Below are positions 1 through 13,010 of a stretch of DNA of 64,000 bases, in pieces. Location: contig CM119271.1 of the NCBI GenBank assembly GCA_051294375.1, positions 5,507,991 through 5,571,990 on the forward strand. The letters are read 5' to 3'. Each line of letters begins with the position of its first letter. The first letter of the stretch is position 1. The notes beneath the pieces are model-generated. The model made no database searches and had not been told where the DNA came from. It saw nothing but the letters and a program-made list of their open reading frames with translations. The DNA is from Paraspadella gotoi. Taxonomy: Eukaryota > Chaetognatha. The translations under genes and the position numbers were made by a program.

Positions 1-1061
1 AAACTTTGAAAATTTTTTGTCAAAATTAAGAATTTAATTAAACAATAATGAATATGAGCTAAATCTACTAAACATGGAATATAAACCTGAGTCTAGAAAA
101 CATATATAGATCTTTTAACATAATAGGCGAAGAGGAATTACACCAATTTATATCAACTCAGAGATCAATTTTATCTGATATACACATAAAATAACTTTTG
201 TAAATATTATGATGTACTTATTGGCCCGGACAATCAGGGACTCATTTTCAAGGTATTAAAAGATAGGTGATAAGGTAAGCAAAGGCCTTTTTTTTTAAGG
301 CCATATAATGTTACTTAGGGTTTTACCCGAAATTTGTTTTCTTGATACTGTGGTACAAACAATTAAATTTTCAAAATATACTAGATATTGTAATTACAAA
401 AATTATTATTTCTTTTGCATAAGTTAAATTATTGTTTTGTGCATTTTGTTTTCCAAAGATCAAGTCTTATTTTCCAATATGTTTTATACAGTATTTTTTT
501 TAAAATGCCTTCTTTCTTTTTTCCGAATTCCCTATTTTTTATCGGGAAAGTAGAAAAATAAATATTCACAAACACTTCGGTCCCTATCTTTTGCTCTTAA
601 CTTCTTTTTTATATCTATCATAATTATGTATTTTTTTATAAATTATACTCATTAGAATTCTATATTTTCTCCTGCTTTCGATTTTTATTATCTCTTATGA
701 GGCCTCGGAAATGGCTAATCGAATCGCGATCTAAAGCTTAGATACGCGTAGTAAAAATCTGTTGATAAATGATAATTTTAAGCGAAAGTTGAACGGTTTC
801 TGGTGGATTTTGCGTCTGGGCTTTTTTGGTCATAACGTTTGAACGGATTATCGATTTTGTATGAATTTTGCATAAAAGATATATTCAAAATTTCTATCGA
901 TTTGGTGCCCCATCTTGAAAAATCTTAATGGTTTAGAACGATGCCATCGCAATCAATCCATCGATGAAAGCAAAAATTAGAAACTTAATTTTTCTAAAAT
1001 AATATTTAAATCGTGAATTCACGATTAAAAATTCACCCAATTCAGGCTTACACCAACCTAC

Positions 1062-1940
1062 TTCCAAAGCAGCAAGCATGAGCGGACCAGAAACCTCATC
1101 AAAAACAAGGGATGAGCGAAGTCCGCCTATCGGTGAACGAACGATTGCAGAAACGGGTCCAGCATCGTCAGTAGTCGAAGCAATTTTGTTCGGAAGAATA
1201 GTCGGCCTGAGAAGTGAGAGGGGCGTACGCGAACGGGTGGAGGGTCGAAGGATCCGGAGAAAAAATAGACAAAAGAAATACGAGGGAGGGGGAAGCGAGG
1301 GGCAAAAGGAATATTTAAAAATGGTGAGCTGCGTGGAGGAATTTAAATTTAGTTTTCAATTTTCGCTTTCCTTCTTTTTTTTTCGCGAATCATGACGGAA
1401 CGTCATTTTTTATGATGAGTGAAAAGGGAAAGTTTAAAGACTCGAGGTTAATAGTGAAAGTAAGCGAATGGATTTTTTTCAGCAGTCTTAGTCGATTTTC
1501 ATTTTGTCGTAATATGAATTATTTTAAAAAGTGCGACAACTTTCGATGGGTTACTATAAGCGCCGTCTTGATTAAGCAAGCAATTTTTGCTTACCTGGGC
1601 CAGAACTCCTAGGATTAGGTGGTATTCGCCGTGGCCGTTGATGTATCCCGCGGACCAGGTGGGCTACAAAAAATAAACAGTTGGGTTTTAAAATTATGCA
1701 AACAGCCGGTAGGAAAGTTACGCGACCCACGTCATTATCCGAGCGACTTTCCCATTTTCCACCTTTACCGTCATGGTGCAAATCCAATCCAAAGTCCGAT
1801 ATTCCTTCCGCAACATGATGTGGCTTCCATTGTCCGAGTTCTCGTCCTCTGTCGCCTTTCTCCCCGTCTTTCTCGAGCTTCCTCAGAGGCAGACGCCAGA
1901 ATGGCACAGTAGAAGACGACGATGGAGGCTAGGCATCAAT
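1062..1940 (-). pseudogene. SLC5A7: Partial inverted copy of the SLC5A7-like gene, exons 1-3
   Basis: Reverse-complement reading matches exons 1-3 of the copy at 15.57 kb. Exon 1 is about 1940-1769, exon 2 is 1663-1595 (GYING after indel correction, donor CAG|GTAAGC), and exon 3 is about 1243-1062 (SEGYVTMLDPF-like with breaks). The next exon would fall just off the left edge. The pair differs by scattered small insertions and deletions that break the frame in both, with introns and about 1.2 kb of 5' flank also matching. This is either a recent inverted duplication or, more likely, an unmerged haplotype or misassembly with uncorrected read errors. It is called a pseudogene only because no open frame survives as written. 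Confidence 0.75.
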
Positions 1941-2376
1941 TATTGTGGCGTGTTGGGGGGATAGATGGGAGGTTGGAGTTAAGGTGGATGGGAGGCAAAG
2001 AGTCTTGTGAAATGCGGCGTGAGAGGTCTTTTCGGTCGAGAGATTTCTAAGGTGTCAGTATGTGCGAGCTGGGAAATACTGCATGAATTAGCTATTTTTT
2101 AGCAAAAATATTTGATATTTACAATTTAGCTATGAAAATAAGTATAATTGAAAAATTAGAATGAAGACAAATTTGATGTGAGTGAAGAATCTTCAAACCC
2201 ACGGCATCACGAAAAAAAATTAGCTAATTTTTTGATTTTCTTTTAAATATGTTAATATTTTTGGTTAAATATTTCAACAAAAAAAAATTATAATAAGCAT
2301 GTACAATCGGTGACATTCTATTTCCTCGAAGAAGAACTAATTTCATTTAATTGTTTCAATTATAAAAATGATTATG

Positions 2377-2445
2377 GGAAGAGAGAGAAGAGAGGAGAGA
2401 GAGAGAGAGAGAGAAGAGAGAGGTGTATTAGTGCAGAGAGAGAGA

Positions 2446-2477
<32 letters not shown>
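2377..2477. repeat. (GA)n tract
   Basis: Interrupted GA dinucleotide array. Open frames across it (Glu-Arg or Ser-Leu repeats) are artefacts of the repeat. Confidence 0.9.
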
Positions 2478-3180
2478 ACACGAGGAACTGCAAATTCTGC
2501 TCTGGTTTTTATTTGCTAAAGAATTTTTCGGAGAGACAATAGAATTGACTTTGGTAAACTTGGATCAAAAAAGACATGACAATGGAGGAGTTTGGCGTGA
2601 AAGATAGAAAATATAAAAGATAAAAACTAAAATCAGTACAGATAGATGAAGAGAGAATTTTACGGACAAAATAAAATAAAATATATAAAGTTTCCGGTGG
2701 AAAAATTTTTAAAACAATTGCTTAATGAAAAATGCTGTTAAATACAACTTGAATTATTCGCTTTGATTCTTGCAAAACTAGAAAGGCAAAACCCGTTGCA
2801 AACTAGTAGTTCAAGGGATAAACGGGTCAATCGTCCTCGTCCTGGAGTTTTTTGTCCCATCCGGTGTGTCGTTCATCGCGCCGTCTTTTTCCAGGACATC
2901 CTTTCGATTCTGTCGAATAGTTAACTTGCTTTCATGATGAATCACAAATCTCAAATTGATAAGCTGGGCCTTTTGACTCTCCTTTTAATAAATTATTACA
3001 TAAAAGTTTAAAAATCGACATAACGAAAGAGAGTTATTCTGAATCACATACCCAATTTCATTTTCCAAATTCAAGGCCATATAAAATTAATTGAATTCTC
3101 AGTTATTATATATTCATATTTGATCGATTTGCTAAAAAGGACAGGAAACCACCGGGAAGAAATATGCTCTATAACGGAAA

Positions 3181-3213
3181 CAGAGAGAGAGAGAGAGACG
3201 AGATGAGAGAGAG

Positions 3214-3282
<69 letters not shown>

Positions 3283-3292
3283 AGAGAGAGAG
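3181..3292. repeat. (GA)n tract
   Basis: About 110 bases of GA units at the outer edge of the inverted duplicate 950-3185; its counterpart at 14.2 kb is split by an N gap. Confidence 0.9.
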
Positions 3293-3299
3293 TTGACGG

Positions 3300-6200
3300 G
3301 ACAGCATATTTTATTTCTAGGGTTCTCGCAGATCTCTGTTTTATCCTACCCATATTCAAAAATGGATTTTAATTGGATTTAAATTCTGGAAAGAAAGGGA
3401 AAGGAAAAGATAAAGGGAGAAAGGGAAAGGAAAGTAGAAAGGAGAAGGAAAGGAAAAACAAAAGATAACGAAATGAAACGATAAAGAAAACAAGGAAGAA
3501 GGTAAGGATGAAGAAGACTGGGGCGAAGAAAGTAATTCCACGAGGCGAGGGCTCGGGAAAAATACAGGGAGAAGAAATAAAAGAAAGTTGAAATTGCGAT
3601 AAAAAATGACAAGCTTACATTGAACGGCTCTGTCATTAACACTCATGCAATAATTAATGTCTTTTCACTTTGGTTCTTGAATTAGTTCAATACCGACGAC
3701 TTGTGTAATTTCCTCTTTAAAACATATAAGTAAACTATATCCATGAACTTAAACTTAGGTCCAAGTAATTCGTTATGTGAAACGCGAGTAATCCAGTTAC
3801 AACACTTGGTTGCTAAGGGACGGTGGAAGGCGGACTGCGCGATTCCAATTTTTTTAAATCGTTAAGTTGAACGTTTTCTCTCTCGCGGTTTTAATATCAT
3901 AGGGGTTCTCTATTCATCCTCTTGAATAGACAATAGAAGTTTTGGCTAAAGTAAGGGTAATCTTAGGTCACGGTAGTACGTTTTCTTTAAAAATGCACTT
4001 ATTTCAGTTTACGGAACAATCAAAACGAGTTTTGCAAAAAAAGTGGAAGGAAGTTTGGGCCCCAAAATGAAAATACGTCCACCGAATAAATTTTATATGA
4101 TTGGAAAATTGCAATTACTTGTTTCACTATTTTCCCTATTTTTATATGTTATGAAGGGAATTTAGTATTTAATCTTATTAATTTAATCAAATATATATTG
4201 CTTCTTTCTTAAAATGTTTTATTGTATCCTAATAATTAATTTGGGAGGAGTCGTGTTGTCTTCTGGAAATTAGAGGGAGTCTATATATATTATATATATA
4301 ATTATATATTTGTAATTATTGTCATTACTTTTGAAGTGGAACAAAAATAGTAAAACCGTAAACGTACCACCTCAAATAACACTGTTGACATTTTTAGCCT
4401 GTAACGCGACTTCGGTTTGAGGCTAAGATAAGAGTGTTGGGACGAGGGATTGCGATAGAGTGATAGAGGTTTATAGTGGTGAATTGTGTCTTTAAACACA
4501 TAACGATCGTGTAATAAAGCCTTGATGCAGGATATTTATTACATGGTATTATAAATTTTAATCATTAAAATGTCAGAAGTTCAAGAGCTTGTTCAGAGAA
4601 TAAATGGGTATTGTCATATCATGGTTAAACAAAAACGAAAATTTTATTGAAATTAATTTACAGTAGCACGCAGAAAATGAAAAATGAGAAGACTTGGAAA
4701 ACCTAATGGTTTTATAAAGATTTTATTTTATGATATCATATTACTAAATTGTGCAATATTGTGCAAAAAGTAAAAATTGCATCATTAAAGATTTATCTAC
4801 AAAAAATAGTCCAAAACAACATAGTTTAACTACATCTCGAAACTTCGATTTATAATTATGCCCGGAATGAAAGTTTATTGAGGTTAGTGGAAATATTACA
4901 AAGTGGTAGGTTGCGGAGGGTAAGGTCGCACGTCTTCGGTCGACCAGAATGCATGGGGCTGTCTGGAGAAGGGAAACGAGAGCCGGGAGTCTTAAAAAAT
5001 GTCAGACTCCGAATGAATGAAGTCTCGAGCCCTACTCGCCCTTTGAAGAAAAGGAGTAAGCAGGGGGGGCGGAATGAAAAGGTTAAGCGGGAGGTATGAG
5101 GGGGGGAGGAAGTGAAGTTAAGTTTCGTAATGGAGTAGAACGATGAATTTCTAAGAGGAAAAAAGAGCAGTGGTTTATTCGGATGTGTGGTGAATCTCAA
5201 AAGGATATTATTTCATTCGCGAGAACCAAGTAGAGAACCCCATATATTAGAAATTATATATTATATTATTAGAATATTATTAATATTAGATATATATATA
5301 TAATAAATTTAGAATATCATTGAATATATATATATATATATAAAAGTATATTTAAGCGGATTTCTTCCGAAATTCTACAATGACCTCTAATGATTAAGAA
5401 ATAAAAAAATGTTATTTTAACGAACTCGAGAGGCTCTGAAGAACAGAAGGAGATTCCAAGTGGTGTTGCGCTGCGATGACTTTCTTTTCGAAGCATTTCA
5501 TTATTTAAAACAAGGTGTGGCTTTGGATCGTTTAAATTTGAGGTTACTTCCGCCTAGCCAATAACAAACGAGCACGAATTTTTGGTGATACATGTGATAG
5601 ATTTTTTAAGGTGATCTCGTACTTTACAAGTATGACATACAAGTGGTTCTTTACATTCATCACAATATGATGAATGACTAAGCATCTGATCCAAGTTTAT
5701 AAGTATTTTTAACGTTGAGACAGAAAGAATAGATAAACAACAAGCAGACCGACCGAAAAGTGACTTATAGAGTTGCTCCGAGTACTCGCGGCGCCGATAA
5801 AAAACAGAAATCTTAATATACGAAGGATGCATTAAGAGAACGCAATGTAATCTCCGTGAATATCGAGGATAATGAAAGTGGTCATAACGATTGACTAAGG
5901 ATTTTCGTTGAGATAAGACATGACGAATCGTATTTGGATTATCTTTGACCCAAATAAGAGAGGAGGAAAGGACGGGAGGTGGAGGGGAGAGGGAGGATAG
6001 AAGAATGCGGAGGAAGGGACGAGGAAGGAATGGGAAAAGTTGAGTGTTGAGTCAATAGTGAGAGAAAATGAAAAAAACCACAAAACAGAAAATAGAAATG
6101 AGGAGAGACGTAGTATGATAGAAAGCAGAAAGCGACAAGGAAAAAGGGAAAACTATATTTTATATAATAGAATATATTATTTTGGAAGAAATAATTCGTG

Positions 6201-7904
6201 AGAATGGGGGGAATAAGAGATTAACGTTAAGAAAAATTGACATAAGAGCGAAAAGCGTTTTTCATTCATTATTCATTCATTCATTCATTCATTATTATCT
6301 CTTTTATCATGTCTCTGTTTATATCATTTCAAATTATTTTGGTTGTTTTCCTGGAATATGAGTAAATGGAACTTATCAGAATGGGCAACATAGATAGGAA
6401 GAGAGGGGTCAGTAAGCTTTTTTTTTCTGGCATGACAGGAGGAGAAGGAAAGCGGAGTTTCTTCGTTGGTTGAATGAGCATCGGCCAAAGGGAGCCATTC
6501 GATCGGGTAATTGAAAATGCAAATCGACAAGATACAAGGGTGGAGTGGTATTGTTATTGGTTCGAGGCAAGGAATGAGCGTTGGAAGATGGTTGCCATGG
6601 GCTCGTTATCGTGTCGTTGTTATTGTGATAGCTTTTGTTCGTGTTGATTTTTTTAATCGTTAATTTCCGATTTGTTTATAGGAAGTTGTTATTTACTGTT
6701 TTTTTATGTTCCTTTTTTAAATGGTTGCGAAAGAATAGAAGTAGAAAACGATAAAGAAGTTCAACCAGGAGAGTGATTAAATGAGAATTTAATATTCGGT
6801 AAGTTTGTTTTCAGAAAAAAAGAATATACTTTTTATCCTCACGTTATGTACTTAACGGAATTTTTTGATGTTGGTTAATATTTTTTTGCGAATAAATACC
6901 AAGCGGTTTTTTTAAAAATTCATTAAATTTCAACCGTTTGTTGTTTATTTATTTCTTCTCTGTTTTTGGGTCGGTGTTTTTTTTTTTTTTTTTTGTTTTT
7001 TTTTTTTTAAACTGCATCAATTATTGCAACACTGTAGGCAGTGATGATCGAATTAATCGAATGAAAGGAAAAGAGAAGCTTCGAAACGCAACGAGAGAGA
7101 GGACGGATCGATAGTGAGAATAGAGAGCTCGCCAGAGAATGCAGAGAATGCGAGGAGAGACCACAGAGAGAACACCTGACGGTTAAGAATTTCGCTAACT
7201 TTTCGACTTTCTGACGATTTTCGTCGCAAAAAATGGCGGTCTGTTCGTTGTCGTCGGTCGAACGTCACACCAATTCGTTCTTCGTTGTTTGACCATAACT
7301 CCAACTTGTTTCTCTGGAGACGCGAAAAAAAGAGAGAGAGAATGAAGAGAGAGGGACGATGAAGTCACTGGGCCGGCCTCCACTTTGCGGGAATCGTCGT
7401 CGTCGTTTGAATGCGCGGTGCTTCCGGTGCGAGTTTATTCTTGAAAGGGGGAGAGGATTTCCGGCCAAATATCTGGAATTTCATCAATAAGAATTCAGGC
7501 GAAGAGGAATCGCTGAACGGGTGAAATACATGACGATTGTTTTTTCTTTTATTTTGTTTTACATTCCGTAGAAAAACCACAGAATCTTCGGTCGAAAGGT
7601 TCTTATTTTTTTTTTCTGGCTGATGAAAATTTAAAATGCTCATTACTAATCGATAATCTTTTCGGGTTCAACATCGTGCGCCTCTATTTTTTTTCTTTTC
7701 TCTCTTCTCTCCTCTCTTCTCTCGTCTCTCATGTTCCTTCTCCTTCTCTTCGAGCTTCGTATCTCGGGGTGTGGTCCTTCACCGCCTCGCAATTTTTCCA
7801 GTCAACTTTCGTATATTGAATTACTCCCAAAACGAGAGAAGGTTTTCTTCCTCATTACTTAGGTAATAAATTTTGAGTAATAATTTTGGGTAATCTAAAT
7901 CATT
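3300..7904. other. No gene recognised
   Basis: AT-rich sequence with one MITE-like copy (5463-5797), an (ATTC)n run near 6260-6295 and A/T homopolymers. Short open frames on either strand show no family features. Confidence 0.6.
5463..5797 (+). mobile_element. MITE-like repeat, copy 1
   Basis: Left end resembles TTGCGCTGCGATGACTTT; right end has GACCGACCGAAAAGTGACTTATAGAG shortly before GAGTACTCGCGGC. It has diverged left and middle parts and lost some palindrome bases. Non-coding. Confidence 0.6.
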
Positions 7905-9470
7905 TACAGGAATCGGGATGGGCTGCATCTTCTCGGGACTTTGTCTCTCCATTCCGTTCGCGTTGTATCACCCGGTAGGAACTACTTTGTACATTGTACA
8001 ATAATATCTATCTCTAGTTTATATATATGGACGTAAATATTATTCTTTGTACTTGGCAAAGGCAAACGGTTTTACTTAATTTTTAACTCCTTTAACAAAA
8101 AGTATAAAATACTCCAACTCTTTTGTGTATTTTTTTATACTTATGTATCTCTATTGTAATTCGTGGAGTTTTCACATTTAATTTCAATAAGGATTTGAGA
8201 AATTGGATTTTCTCCCAAAGTTACGCTTTTATTTCTTGACACGTACAATATACAATTTAAATACAATACAATACATTATTAAATTATACATCTAACCTTT
8301 ATTTTATCTAGTCCATTCTCCTAATAAATATCCTATTCCCCACAAAGGCGGTTACCCCCATCTCGGAGACATTCTTCGGCAACGCGTCCCTAAACGAAAC
8401 CGGATGGGCGGGTGCCAACCCCGGCGATTACTGGGGTCAATACTTGGATTCGGGGCTGCTCCTCGTTTTCGGTGGAATACCTTGGCAGGCGAGTGGGAGA
8501 GGGGGAGTTCTCCAGTTGTTCGTTGTTGTCCGTTGTCTGGAGCGAAATATTAAGCTGTTGTGTATGACAATGAGAGGAACGTCTTTGATTCCCGGGCGGC
8601 GAGGTACCTCGGGAGGCGCTTAGCATTTCAACCGGCCCTACCGCGATGGGATTGAACCCGGAACGCACGGTCGATGAGCGAGTTTGTTTTTTTTTATGTT
8701 TTAAAATACTCGATTGCCCTTACACCTGCCGCATTGCTGCTCTGCTACTGTCGCTCGTTCGGTCCCGTCCCTCCTACATATGTTGTACACCAACGGGTAG
8801 AGAACCCAAAACCGTTTAGTAGGAAGCGAGAATGAGTTTAGTGTTAATATCCATTAAAAAAAAAACGACCAAAAAACAAAAACAAAAAAAAAATAAAACG
8901 AAAACAAAACCGAAGTCGGCCTCCGTTCAGGTTTACTTCCAACGCGTCCTCTCCGCCAAGTCCGCCGTCCGCGCTCAACTCCTTTCTTACGTCGCCGCAG
9001 TCGGCTGCATCATCCTCGCCATCCCGCCCATCGTGATTGGAGCCATCGCCAAGTCGACCGGTGATACTGGGTGATTGATCGATTGATTGATCTGGTTGGT
9101 AGGTTAGTTTGATTAATTTGAATTGAATTGAGTGATTTATTTGATTTAACTTATTTATTTATTGATTGATTATCAGTTTTTTTTATTATGAGAATTATTA
9201 ATAAATAGATTAATTAATTTATTGATTAAATAGTTGATGGTTTGTGGGATTGATAAAGTGATTCGTTTATTTATTGATTTATTAATAGTGTAAGCTCTTG
9301 ATTAAATTGGTTAATTGCCTTATGTATTTGTTATTATTATTAATATCATTATTAATATCATTATTTTTAATATACTAGATTAATTGCACTTGTTTAATTT
9401 TTTTTTTAATATAATTTGGTTTAATACTTTTGTAAAAAACTTACACCAATAAAGTTTTGAACCGGCTCGT
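7905..9470. repeat. Direct copy of 17790-19465
   Basis: The introns around exons 4-7 of the SLC5A7-like gene are repeated in the same orientation, again with small indels. The copy ends at the N gap at 9475. Confidence 0.85.
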
Positions 9471-9748
9471 TCGCNNNNNNNNNNNNNNNNNNNNNNNNNN
9501 NNNNNNNNNNNNNNNNNNNNNNNNNNNNNNNNNNNNNNNNNNNNNNNNNNNNNNNNNNNNNNNNNCAGAAGAGAGATCCTCTGGTTTCTGGCGCTCCATG
9601 ACGCCGGAGGCCAGTGCCTTTTCGCGTGGTCTCGCGCGGTCTCGGCGCGTCATGGTCCCTCGCCGCACTCTCGGCTGTGATGGGCGCGGTTCTTCCGCAT
9701 GTTCGCCAGAAATGCTCTATTCCCATCTTTGCCATTGCCCGACCCAAC
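7910..9748 (+). pseudogene. SLC5A7: Partial direct copy of the SLC5A7-like gene, exons 4 (3' part) to 8
   Basis: Exon 4 3' part 7910-7974 (IFSGLCLSIPFALYHP), e5 8348-8488 (NASLNETGWAGANPGDYW), e6 8941-about 9070 ([20 protein letters not shown]), probable e7 lost in the N gap at 9475-9565, and e8 9566-9748 with donor AAC|GTGAGT. Residues such as YFQRV and GAIAKST match the choline-transporter family. Exon 6 reads cleanly here while its counterpart at 18.9 kb is broken, so the two copies help correct each other. Exons 9 onward are absent downstream. The upstream edge of exon 4 differs from the other copy: an intron-like acceptor (TTTACAG) replaces coding sequence at about 7909. Probably a haplotype fragment. 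Confidence 0.75.
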
Positions 9749-9805
9749 GTGAGTAGAGTAGAGAGAGTAGACAGAGAGAGAGTAGCAGAGATCGAGAGAG
9801 AGAGT

Positions 9806-9825
<20 letters not shown>

Positions 9826-9846
<21 letters not shown>

Positions 9847-10215
9847 TTACATATCTTGTTTCCTTTGGCGGGTAAAGTGTCAAACTTCATCGTAAAGAAT
9901 CCACGACAGGAACAAGAAATTACAACCTCTAATAACCGCCCGCTCGTCAATTTATTTCTCAATGTTATAAATGTGAGAATATTGCACGATTTGTTTCATC
10001 GAATGGACTAATTTTTTTAAAAAAACGAATCATGTGAATAAATATATTCAAATTTATTCATATTTTTACAATGTATTATAGAATGTTCAGTAGTTGTGTA
10101 AATAAATTGTAACGAATTTTATTTGTTTAATGATCTCTGATAATTTATAGCGGTGATTAAGTAATTGAAACGGTCTCATAACAACAACAGTTGGTCCTCA
10201 GGTTGCTTAGTAGAA
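9826..10215. repeat. Inverted copy of about 12560-13010
   Basis: Intron sequence following exon 8 in the partial plus-strand copy (GA tract, ACAGTTACATAT, then the AT-rich stretch with AATAAATATATTCA) recurs in reverse complement at 12560-13010, forming inverted arms around about 11.4 kb. Indel-rich, like the other copies. Confidence 0.75.
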
Positions 10216-12559
10216 ATTATTTGAATGCTTCTGCAGCCGCGCATAAAAAAGAAACAAGTTTGAGGCAAACAATGTCGGATCTGCCTACGATATTATATTA
10301 AATTAATTAATTAATCCGTCAATAGATTAATTAATTAATTTAATTAAATTAAGATATAATTATAATTTATATTGCTAGGCTTGTCATCATCAGATGTCTT
10401 TAAAATTGAGTCAGGGACAGTTATTTAAATGTTTTTTGGTTTACAGTTTATCAAACAACAAACAAATTCTTATCCTCTAGTTCATCGCTGAGCCTTATGG
10501 CGGGCAAGCCCGTCTGTCTTAGATTTTTTTTCGGTTTAGCTTTCGGTCCTCGCTTTTTTGCATCATGGCTTCTGAAAGTGTGATATCATAGGGAGTTGAA
10601 TTTTTACAATATATGGCTTTCTAATCATTCAAGATCTTTAAAATCTCATTGTTTCATAATCAATATTTGGTATTTGTTTTATTGTTTAGTTCTACCAAAA
10701 CCAAAAACTTTTAAATTCAGTATGCCTTCGCTCTGCTCTCTCCGTCTTTTTTCCTCCGTCACTGCTTCTTCTAAAAAATGAGTCTCGGCGGCTGCTGCAG
10801 CGTCTGTCCAGCTTCTTTCCTCTCTCTCTGCTCTGCTCTTTCTCCTTCCTCTCTCTCCTCGTCGTTCTTTGCGTCCACTCTCTCTCGCTCTCTTTTTTTT
10901 TTTAAGGCAGGAAAAATGTTCTTTAGATATAATGTGGGTTCACTAATGTAAAAAACGATGCCTCGGCCGCAACAGGGCGGCGAACCCGGGTCCTTTTTGG
11001 GTAGAGAAATAGCTCACTGCTACTTGCGAGCGCCTATAAGTACTGCTGATTCTTTAACGAGTAAAAGGGGGCCCTGTAGAGCTTCTCTCTCTGCTCGTGC
11101 TGCGTGTCTTTTAATTATTTATTTATAATCGCTCTTGTCTCTTTCTCTTTTTCTCCTGCGCGTGCTGTGCTCTCTCTGGCTCTTCCGAGTCAGTTTTTCT
11201 CTCTCTCGTGCTCTGTCTCTCGCTCGGTGCTTCGTCTTGTGTGTCTGTCCTCTGATCCTGTCCGATCCTTTTGCGTGATGCGTTTTTGTTTTTTGAAAAA
11301 TCCTGATTATTTTTTTTTTCCTTGCTAAAACTTTTTATCTATTGCCGATTTAAGTTCCCGCGCTTCTTTTTTCCAATTAAAAAATATCCCTGATTTTTCA
11401 ATCCTGACGATTTTCGTGGATTTATTTCTTTCTTTCTCTCTCTCTGCTCCCTCTCTCTGCTCTCTGTTCTCTCTCTCCCTCTCTCTCTGCGCTCGTCGTC
11501 TGCTCGCGTCTCTTCCTTTCGTCTGCATACATCGACACCATTTGTTTTTTGTTTTACATTTGACTATCATATCGCATCACGCTCGAATGGACTCATTCAT
11601 CCACAAGCCAGTGAATGACGTATCGATCGCATCAATAATTGATTTATCATCGGATCAATAAGGCAATTCGCCTATTACAAGTGAGGTGCAGTATTACTAT
11701 TCACAGTTCAATTAGTATTCTACCCCTCAAGTCAATTACTGAGTACAAGTCACAATCTTCGCGTTAAATCGCACTTGATTTCATGGCTCGTTTTTTTTTT
11801 CTTCCCCGGTTTTTTTTATTTCATTGTAATCTTTCTACTGTAGTGGGCTCGGTGGCTCGATCTTGATGTCCTTTTAAATAAAAAGAAAAAAAGAAGAAAA
11901 AAAATAAGATTGAACAATATCAAAAAATAAACGCAGAAAAAAGTTTAANNNNNNNNNNNNNNNNNNNNNNNNNGTCTCATAAAACAAATTGTCTCAAGGT
12001 TCTTAGTAGAAATTTCCTTGCAACTTGCAAGACCTCTTAGACCAATGCGCGAATTGAACCGGATAGTCGGCTGCAGGATGGACAGCCGCCGGGCGTGAAG
12101 GAATTTAGNNNNNNNNNNNNNNNNNNNNNNNNNAGGAAAGAAAAAGAGATAAACTTAAGGGAATAAAAAGGATAAGAAAAAAAGAAAGAAAAAAAGAAAG
12201 AAGGAAAAAATAAAAAGGATAGAAAGAGAGAAGAGAAAGAAAGAAAGAAAGAAAGGTACGAGGAAAAAAAAATAAAAAGGTATTAATTCTCAAGAATTGG
12301 TCGTTGCTTAGCCCGTGTTTGGAATCATCTGTCAACACGAGTCTTGAGAACTTTTGCTCGCTCTGTCTCAGCGTCGGCTGCTGCTTAAAGCCTGCAGCGC
12401 GCCGCTGACAGTCTATGAACTAAATTCGGCTGCATCACCGCCGGCGGACTGTCTCCATACCCTCAGCCAACTATCCGACTGGTATCAGATTCGGCGCATG
12501 TGAGGTTGCTGCAGGTGAACTTTTTTGTTTTTTATGGGCGCGTCCGAGAAGAAATTCAG
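10216..12559. other. No gene recognised; two N gaps
   Basis: Spacer between inverted intron copies. Contains CT-rich stretches near 10730-11510 and 25-base N runs at 11949-11973 and 12109-12133. Open frames here are CT-driven. Confidence 0.6.
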
Positions 12560-13010
12560 ATATATCTATTTCTTAACTGAAGAACCTTTGCAGACACAAT
12601 TTGTTATGAGCACGTTTCAACTTACTAAGTCACAGCTATAAAATTATAGAGATCATTAAACAAATAAAATCGGGGGTTAAATTTATTTACACCAAGTCTG
12701 AACATTCTATAATATCATTGTAAAAATAATGAATAAATTATGAAAATATATTTATTCCACTATAGATTCGTTTATTTTTAAAAAAAATTAGTCCATGTCA
12801 CGATGAGAACAACATCGGGCAATATCAGTCTCAACATCTGTATAACATTTGTAGTAATATAAAAATTGACCGAGCGTGTGCGGTTTTAGAGGTTGCTAAT
12901 TCTAACTTGTTCCTCGTCGTGGATTCATTTATACGAATGAAGTTTTGACAGTCTTTACGCCGCTGCAAAGGGGAACAAGAATATGTAACTGTCCCTCTCT
13001 CTCTCTCTCT

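Larger units (their letters stand above)
950..3185. repeat. Inverted copy of 14255-16650
   Basis: Reverse complement of this segment aligns throughout with 14255-16650: 5' flank, exons 1-3 and introns of the SLC5A7-like gene. Differences are mostly single-base gaps. The outer limit on one side is a GA/CT tract and an N gap (14207-14231). Confidence 0.8.

Noticed and set aside
4856-5200. 114-codon minus-strand and 73-codon plus-strand frames
   Set aside because: Overlapping frames on opposite strands, no recognisable motif.
8600-8700. tRNA-like T-arm (GGTTCAATCC on the minus strand)
   Set aside because: The flanking bases do not form the T stem, anticodon arm or acceptor stem; also altered in the second copy at 18.6 kb.
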